Shown here in pieces: positions 5,847-9,083 of a stretch of 9,083 nt of DNA. The stretch lies in the NCBI GenBank assembly GCA_002362155.1, contig DETN01000092.1:5760-14842 (forward strand), in the 5' to 3' direction. Source of the DNA: Lachnospiraceae bacterium UBA3287 (GTDB lineage Bacteria; Bacillota; Clostridia; Lachnospirales; Lachnospiraceae). A program made the position numbers and the translations under genes. Position 1 is the first letter of the stretch, and each line of letters starts with the position of its first letter. Under the pieces are notes generated by a model. It worked only from the letters and a program-made list of their open reading frames with translations. It was not told where the DNA came from and made no database searches.

Positions 5847-6710
5847 TCATTCGTCGATGACCTTGATATCCTGCTCTTCTTCTTCCTTGAACTTGCTCTC
5901 GTCCAGCTGGCTGGGATCCTGGCCAAGATAGGCAAGGATGCCGCCGTCGATGTAGATGACCTGACCGTTGATGAAGTCAGATGCGGGAGAGGAAAGGAAT
6001 ACTGCAAGGCCCATCAGGTCCTCGGTCTTGCCCCATCTCTGAGCGGGGGTCTTGGAACGGATGAAACGGTCGAAGGGATGCATGGAACCGTCGGCCTGCT
6101 TTGCACGAAGGGGTGCTGTCTGAGGGGTGGCGATGTAGCCGGGGCCGATGGCGTTGCACTGGATGTTGTACTGGCCGTACTCGGAGCAGATGTTCTTGGT
6201 CAGCATCTTCAGGCCGCCCTTGGCTGCTGCGTATGCGGATACGGTCTCACGGCCCAGTTCGCTCATCATGGAGCAGGCGTTGATGATCTTGCCGCTGCCC
6301 TTTTTGATCATGCCGGGCAGAACTGCCTTGGAGCAGAGGAAGGGACCTGTCAGGTCAACGTTGATGACCTGGTTCCACTGAGCTGCTGTCATCTCGATCA
6401 TGGGGATCCTCTTGATAATGCCTGCGTTGTTGATCAGAATGTCGATGGTGCCGATCTTCTCTTCCACGTCCTTGACGAAAGCATTGACCTGCTCTTCGCT
6501 CGTAACGTCGCAGACAGCGCCGTATACTTCCAGACCCAGCTTCTTATACTCGTTCAGACCTCTGTCTACCAGATCCTGGTTGATGTCGTTGAAAACGATC
6601 TTTGCGCCCATCTCTGCAAGGGCAGTTGCATAGGCCAGGCCCAGGCCGTAGGATGCGCCTGTGATCCATGCCACCTTACCGTCGACTCTGAATTTTTCCA
6701 TCATTCCCAT
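5847..6710 (-). CDS. kduD: KduD/DhuD-type short-chain dehydrogenase
   Basis: This 287-residue NAD(P)-dependent classical SDR is expected to reduce 2,5-diketo-3-deoxygluconate to KDG. Visible are the cofactor motif TGASYGLG (17-24), NNAG (94-97) and an intact catalytic tetrad of Asn117, Ser147, Tyr160 and Lys164 (YAAAK). The loop GPGYIATP follows. The start at 6710 is chosen because AAAGGAG (6719-6725) is eight bases upstream; an in-frame ATG at 6767 would add 19 residues unlike any SDR N-terminus. After the usual SDR end (IDGGILAYLG) there is an unusual acidic tail of about 25 residues. Close relatives include gluconate 5-dehydrogenase and DhuD, so the substrate is inferred from its position between kduI and the DhuI-like gene. 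The stop is 17 bases from the next start. Confidence 0.85.
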   Translation of the reverse strand: MGMMEKFRVDGKVAWITGASYGLGLAYATALAEMGAKIVFNDINQDLVDRGLNEYKKLGLEVYGAVCDVTSEEQVNAFVKDVEEKIGTIDILINNAGIIKRIPMIEMTAAQWNQVINVDLTGPFLCSKAVLPGMIKKGSGKIINACSMMSELGRETVSAYAAAKGGLKMLTKNICSEYGQYNIQCNAIGPGYIATPQTAPLRAKQADGSMHPFDRFIRSKTPAQRWGKTEDLMGLAVFLSSPASDFINGQVIYIDGGILAYLGQDPSQLDESKFKEEEEQDIKVIDE

Positions 6711-6755
6711 GATAAATACTCCTTTCGGGCCATTGTGAATCATCCCTCCCCGGGA

Positions 6756-6786
6756 TCCGCAGGGCAATGTCCCGTCCCCCTGCGGA
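6756..6786. repeat. Perfect inverted repeat in the kduI-SDR gap
   Basis: TCCGCAGGG (6756-6764) and CCCTGCGGA (6778-6786) are perfect nine-base arms with a 13-base loop. In the operon mRNA the hairpin would sit about 45 bases upstream of the SDR start codon. The minus strand has no T-run after it, so it is not an intrinsic terminator in the operon direction. An mRNA processing or stabilising role, or an operator, is possible. The rest of the 153-base gap holds only an A-rich stretch on the mRNA strand and a small GC-rich palindrome (GTCCGGAC, near 6830). Confidence 0.55.
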
Positions 6787-6863
6787 ATACTTTTTCTTTT
6801 GACTTTTTTATTGAAGCAGCGCCCGGTCCGGACAGGGCCCGGATCAGGCAGATGCCTTCTTAC

Positions 6864-7730
6864 TTACATCAGATCCTGCATGCGGACTTCGTCCATGTCG
6901 TCGAAGTCCTGGTTCTCGCCGACCATGCCCCAGATAAAGGTATAGTTCCTGGAGCCTGCGCCCGAATGAATGGACCAGGAGGGAGAAATGACGGCCTGCT
7001 CGTTGCGGACCACGATGTGTCTGGTCTCTGTGGGCTCGCCCATGTAATGCATGACGAAGGCGTCCTCGGGCAGGTCAAAGTAGAGATAGACCTCCATGCG
7101 TCTGTCATGGGTGTGGCAGGGCATGGTATTCCAGACGCTGCCGGGCTCCAGGTGGGTCATTCCCATCTCCAGCTGGCAGGACTCTACCTGGCCGGGCAGG
7201 ATGTACTTGTGGATGGTCCTGTGGTTGGAATCCTCCAGGGTGCCCAGTTCCTTGTTGTTCTCGGGAAGGATCACCACGTCATAGTCCATGACGGCAGGGC
7301 CCTGGGCCAGGACGCGCTTTGTGGGGCAGGTCCTGTGGGCGGGGCCGGAGCAGATATAGAACTTGGCGGGGTTTTCCGGATCGTCGCTGGCAAAGAAGAT
7401 GTCCTTTGTGCCCATGCCGATGTAGAGGCCGTCCCTGGATGCGATCTCATAGACTGTGCCGTCGGCTGTGACTTTTCCGGGGCCGCCGATGTTGATCATG
7501 CCCATTTCCCGTCTCTCCAGGAAATACTTTGCGCGGAGCTCGTCCCCCGCTTCCAGCTTCAGGGGGTCACCAGCGGGCACGGCTGCGCCGAAGATGATCC
7601 TGTCGATGTGGCTGTAGATCAGTCTGATCTCGCCCTTTTCAAAAAGGTGCTCTGCAAGAAACTCTTCTCTGAGTCTCTCTGTGGTGTAGTGCTTCACGTC
7701 CCTGGGGGAAGCTGCTGTTCTCAATTCCAT
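6864..7730 (-). CDS. kduI: 5-keto-4-deoxyuronate isomerase (4-deoxy-L-threo-5-hexosulose-uronate ketol-isomerase)
   Basis: This 288-residue cytoplasmic cupin-fold metalloenzyme converts 4-deoxy-L-threo-5-hexosulose uronate, derived from unsaturated galacturonate, to 3-deoxy-D-glycero-2,5-hexodiulosonate. The zinc site of E. coli KduI (His196, His198, Glu203, His245) is matched by His206, His208 and Glu213 in CHTHDRRME, and by His255 in SPSWSIHSG. The uniform offset of ten fits a slightly longer N-terminus. ELRTAASPRDVKHY, YFLERREMGMINIGG and the FIWGMVGEN end are typical of the family. AAAGGAG at 7742-7748 lies in the last codons of the GH28 gene, and the ATG comes six bases after that gene's stop, so the two genes are tightly coupled. 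The product is the expected substrate of the following SDR. Confidence 0.96.
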   Translation of the reverse strand: MELRTAASPRDVKHYTTERLREEFLAEHLFEKGEIRLIYSHIDRIIFGAAVPAGDPLKLEAGDELRAKYFLERREMGMINIGGPGKVTADGTVYEIASRDGLYIGMGTKDIFFASDDPENPAKFYICSGPAHRTCPTKRVLAQGPAVMDYDVVILPENNKELGTLEDSNHRTIHKYILPGQVESCQLEMGMTHLEPGSVWNTMPCHTHDRRMEVYLYFDLPEDAFVMHYMGEPTETRHIVVRNEQAVISPSWSIHSGAGSRNYTFIWGMVGENQDFDDMDEVRMQDLM

Positions 7731-7736
7731 AAGTTC

Positions 7737-9080
7737 TCACTCCTTTAAATAATACAGGTTGTCCATCTGCAGTTTCTGTACGTTTTCAATGGTGGGCTCG
7801 ATGTCCGCCGCCCCTGTGATCTGCACGTCGGAGATCTTCACCGTATGGATGTTCTTCAGATAGAGGCTGACGCCGGACAGTTCCGGGAAGCCGTCCATCA
7901 TGACGGGAACATGGGGCTTTCTCTCCTCCGCCGGACGGAAGGAGGCTCTGATATTCTCCAGAATGATCCCCTCTACGGGCATCTCGGGCAGGCCGCAGGC
8001 GCATACGAAGGAAGCGTCCACGCCGGTGCATTCGATGTCCTTCAGATGGATGGTGCCTATGGAAGGGGTCATCTCATCCGCAGGGCGGAAGGCCTGGTTC
8101 TGGACATAGTCGCTGTGGCCGTCGGGATCGCAGTAGTAGAACATGTTGACGGTCATGGGCATGTGGACGTCCTCCATGACGATGTTCTCGAAGAGGAGGT
8201 CATTCAGGCAGGACTTCTGTCCTCTGCCACGCCTGGTCTTCAGGCGGACGCCCCGGTCTGTCCTTACGAAAAGACATTTGGAGACTCTGACCTTTTCCAC
8301 GCCGCAGGCCACTTCGCTGCCCAGGGTCACGCTGCCGTGGCCCCGCATGAGGCGGCAGTTGCGGACTTCCACGCCCGAGGTCCTTTTGTAGTGGTACTGG
8401 CTCATGTAATACTTTCCGCTCTTGATGGCGATGCAGTCGTCGCCCACGGAGATCTCTGTGCCCAGGACCAGCACGTCGGTGCAGGATTCGGGATCGAAGC
8501 CGTCGGTATTGGGGGAATTGTCCGGATTAAAGATGTTCAGGTTCAGGGCCCTGACGCCGTCGCAGTAGTAGGGATGCACGGTCCAGCTGGGAGAATTGCA
8601 GACCTTTACGCCCTGGAGGCGGATATTGCTGCAGTGGCTCAGGAAGACGGTCCTGGGCCTCCAGGCCGTGATCTTTGCCTTGGGATTCTTCCACCAGCTG
8701 CCTCTGTCGGCTCCCCCGTTGATGGTGCCCCGGCCCACGATGTCCACGTTCTTTACGCAGATGCCGGTGATCAGGGATGCGAAGGTATCCAGAGGGTTGC
8801 CTTCCCAGCTGCCCAGGTTGTACTCGGGGCCTTTTCCCATGGGAGGAATGATCATGCCGGGCAGGACGGGATAGTCCTTTCTGTCAGGAAGGCCCAGGAG
8901 CTCGGCCCCCTCGTCCAGCCACAGGGTAATGCCGCTCTTTAAGAAAAGAGGACCGGTCAGATAGGTGCCCTTTGTGAAATGGACCGTGCCGCCTTCGGGA
9001 CAGGAATAAAGAGCTGTCTGGATGCAGGCGGTATCCACATGGACCCCGTCGCCCGCGGCGCCGAAAAGATGCACGTCCAT
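7737..9080 (-). CDS. GH28 polygalacturonase, probably intracellular (5' end at window edge)
   Basis: This glycoside hydrolase family 28 protein has 447 visible residues and a right-handed beta-helix fold. It hydrolyses alpha-1,4-galacturonosyl links in pectic oligomers. All family motifs are present: NTD (191-193), GDD (213-215), GHG (247-249) and RLK (279-281), giving catalytic Asp193, Asp214, Asp215 and His248. The N-terminus has the usual FGAAGDG right after the first Met and no signal peptide, so it probably acts in the cytoplasm on imported oligogalacturonides, perhaps as an exo-enzyme. The ATG at 9080 is only three bases from the window edge and its ribosome-binding site cannot be seen, so a longer N-terminus cannot be excluded. 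It is the first visible gene of the uronate operon and overlaps the kduI ribosome-binding site. Cleavage mode and exact substrate (homogalacturonan or rhamnogalacturonan) are not determined. Confidence 0.92.
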   Translation of the reverse strand: MDVHLFGAAGDGVHVDTACIQTALYSCPEGGTVHFTKGTYLTGPLFLKSGITLWLDEGAELLGLPDRKDYPVLPGMIIPPMGKGPEYNLGSWEGNPLDTFASLITGICVKNVDIVGRGTINGGADRGSWWKNPKAKITAWRPRTVFLSHCSNIRLQGVKVCNSPSWTVHPYYCDGVRALNLNIFNPDNSPNTDGFDPESCTDVLVLGTEISVGDDCIAIKSGKYYMSQYHYKRTSGVEVRNCRLMRGHGSVTLGSEVACGVEKVRVSKCLFVRTDRGVRLKTRRGRGQKSCLNDLLFENIVMEDVHMPMTVNMFYYCDPDGHSDYVQNQAFRPADEMTPSIGTIHLKDIECTGVDASFVCACGLPEMPVEGIILENIRASFRPAEERKPHVPVMMDGFPELSGVSLYLKNIHTVKISDVQITGAADIEPTIENVQKLQMDNLYYLKE

Positions 9081-9083
9081 AAG

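Noticed and set aside
5830..5850. Upstream ATG at 5850 as the start of the DhuI-like gene
   Set aside because: It overlaps the SDR stop codon and lacks its own well-placed ribosome-binding site, while AAAGGAG is ideally placed for the ATG at 5829. The added MIRKEYQ is just the translation of that site.
6711..6767. Upstream ATG at 6767 as the start of the SDR
   Set aside because: The 19 extra residues read through the hairpin and the ribosome-binding site and do not resemble an SDR N-terminus.
5817..7748. A 643-codon open frame on the plus strand
   Set aside because: It is antisense to kduI, the SDR gene and the DhuI-like gene, all of which carry clear family motifs. Its translation is low-complexity and matches no family. 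It is a by-product of GC-rich codon use.
7845..8942. A 365-codon plus-strand frame
   Set aside because: It is antisense to the GH28 gene, whose catalytic motifs are all intact.

Overview
The window looks like part of the chromosome of a GC-rich, Gram-positive anaerobe of the class Clostridia, most likely Lachnospiraceae. The basis is strong AAGGAGG-type ribosome-binding sites before nearly every gene, a lipoprotein substrate-binding protein, and protein sequences typical of gut Clostridia. The taxonomic placement is inference. There are no RNA genes, insertion sequences, phage genes or CRISPR arrays.

Layout. Positions 1-327 (+) hold the C-terminal end of an unidentified membrane protein with a small terminator just past its stop. 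Positions 333-1229 (-) encode a fusion of a DUF523/TudS-type iron-sulfur domain to a GNAT acetyltransferase. A 197-base divergent intergenic region with inverted repeats follows. Positions 1427-3975 (+) hold a compact three-gene unit: a TAXI-family lipoprotein substrate-binding protein, a GltS-family sodium/glutamate-type symporter, and a small highly charged protein with an LA[MV]PE[IV]H repeat. It ends at a strong intrinsic terminator (4006-4039). No TRAP membrane subunit (DctQ/DctM or the fused form) is present, so the usual partner of a TAXI protein appears to be replaced by a GltS carrier. This is the most unusual part of the window.

Positions 4077-9080 (-) hold a convergent pectin/uronate catabolic operon, transcribed right to left: GH28 polygalacturonase, kduI isomerase, KduD-type SDR dehydrogenase, an RpiB/LacAB-fold isomerase resembling DhuI, and kdgK (2-keto-3-deoxygluconate kinase). 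Together these convert oligogalacturonides and unsaturated uronates through 4-deoxy-5-ketouronate and 2,5-diketo-3-deoxygluconate to KDG and then KDPG. The KDPG aldolase, a pectate lyase or unsaturated-uronyl hydrolase, and a regulator are not in the window. Two unrelated isomerases that could do the same step sit in one operon. Two of its internal gaps carry hairpins that could tune relative expression.

Whether the TAXI-GltS unit imports a uronate for the neighbouring operon or an unrelated acid such as glutamate cannot be decided from sequence. The two units are convergent and separated by a terminator, so they are not co-transcribed.
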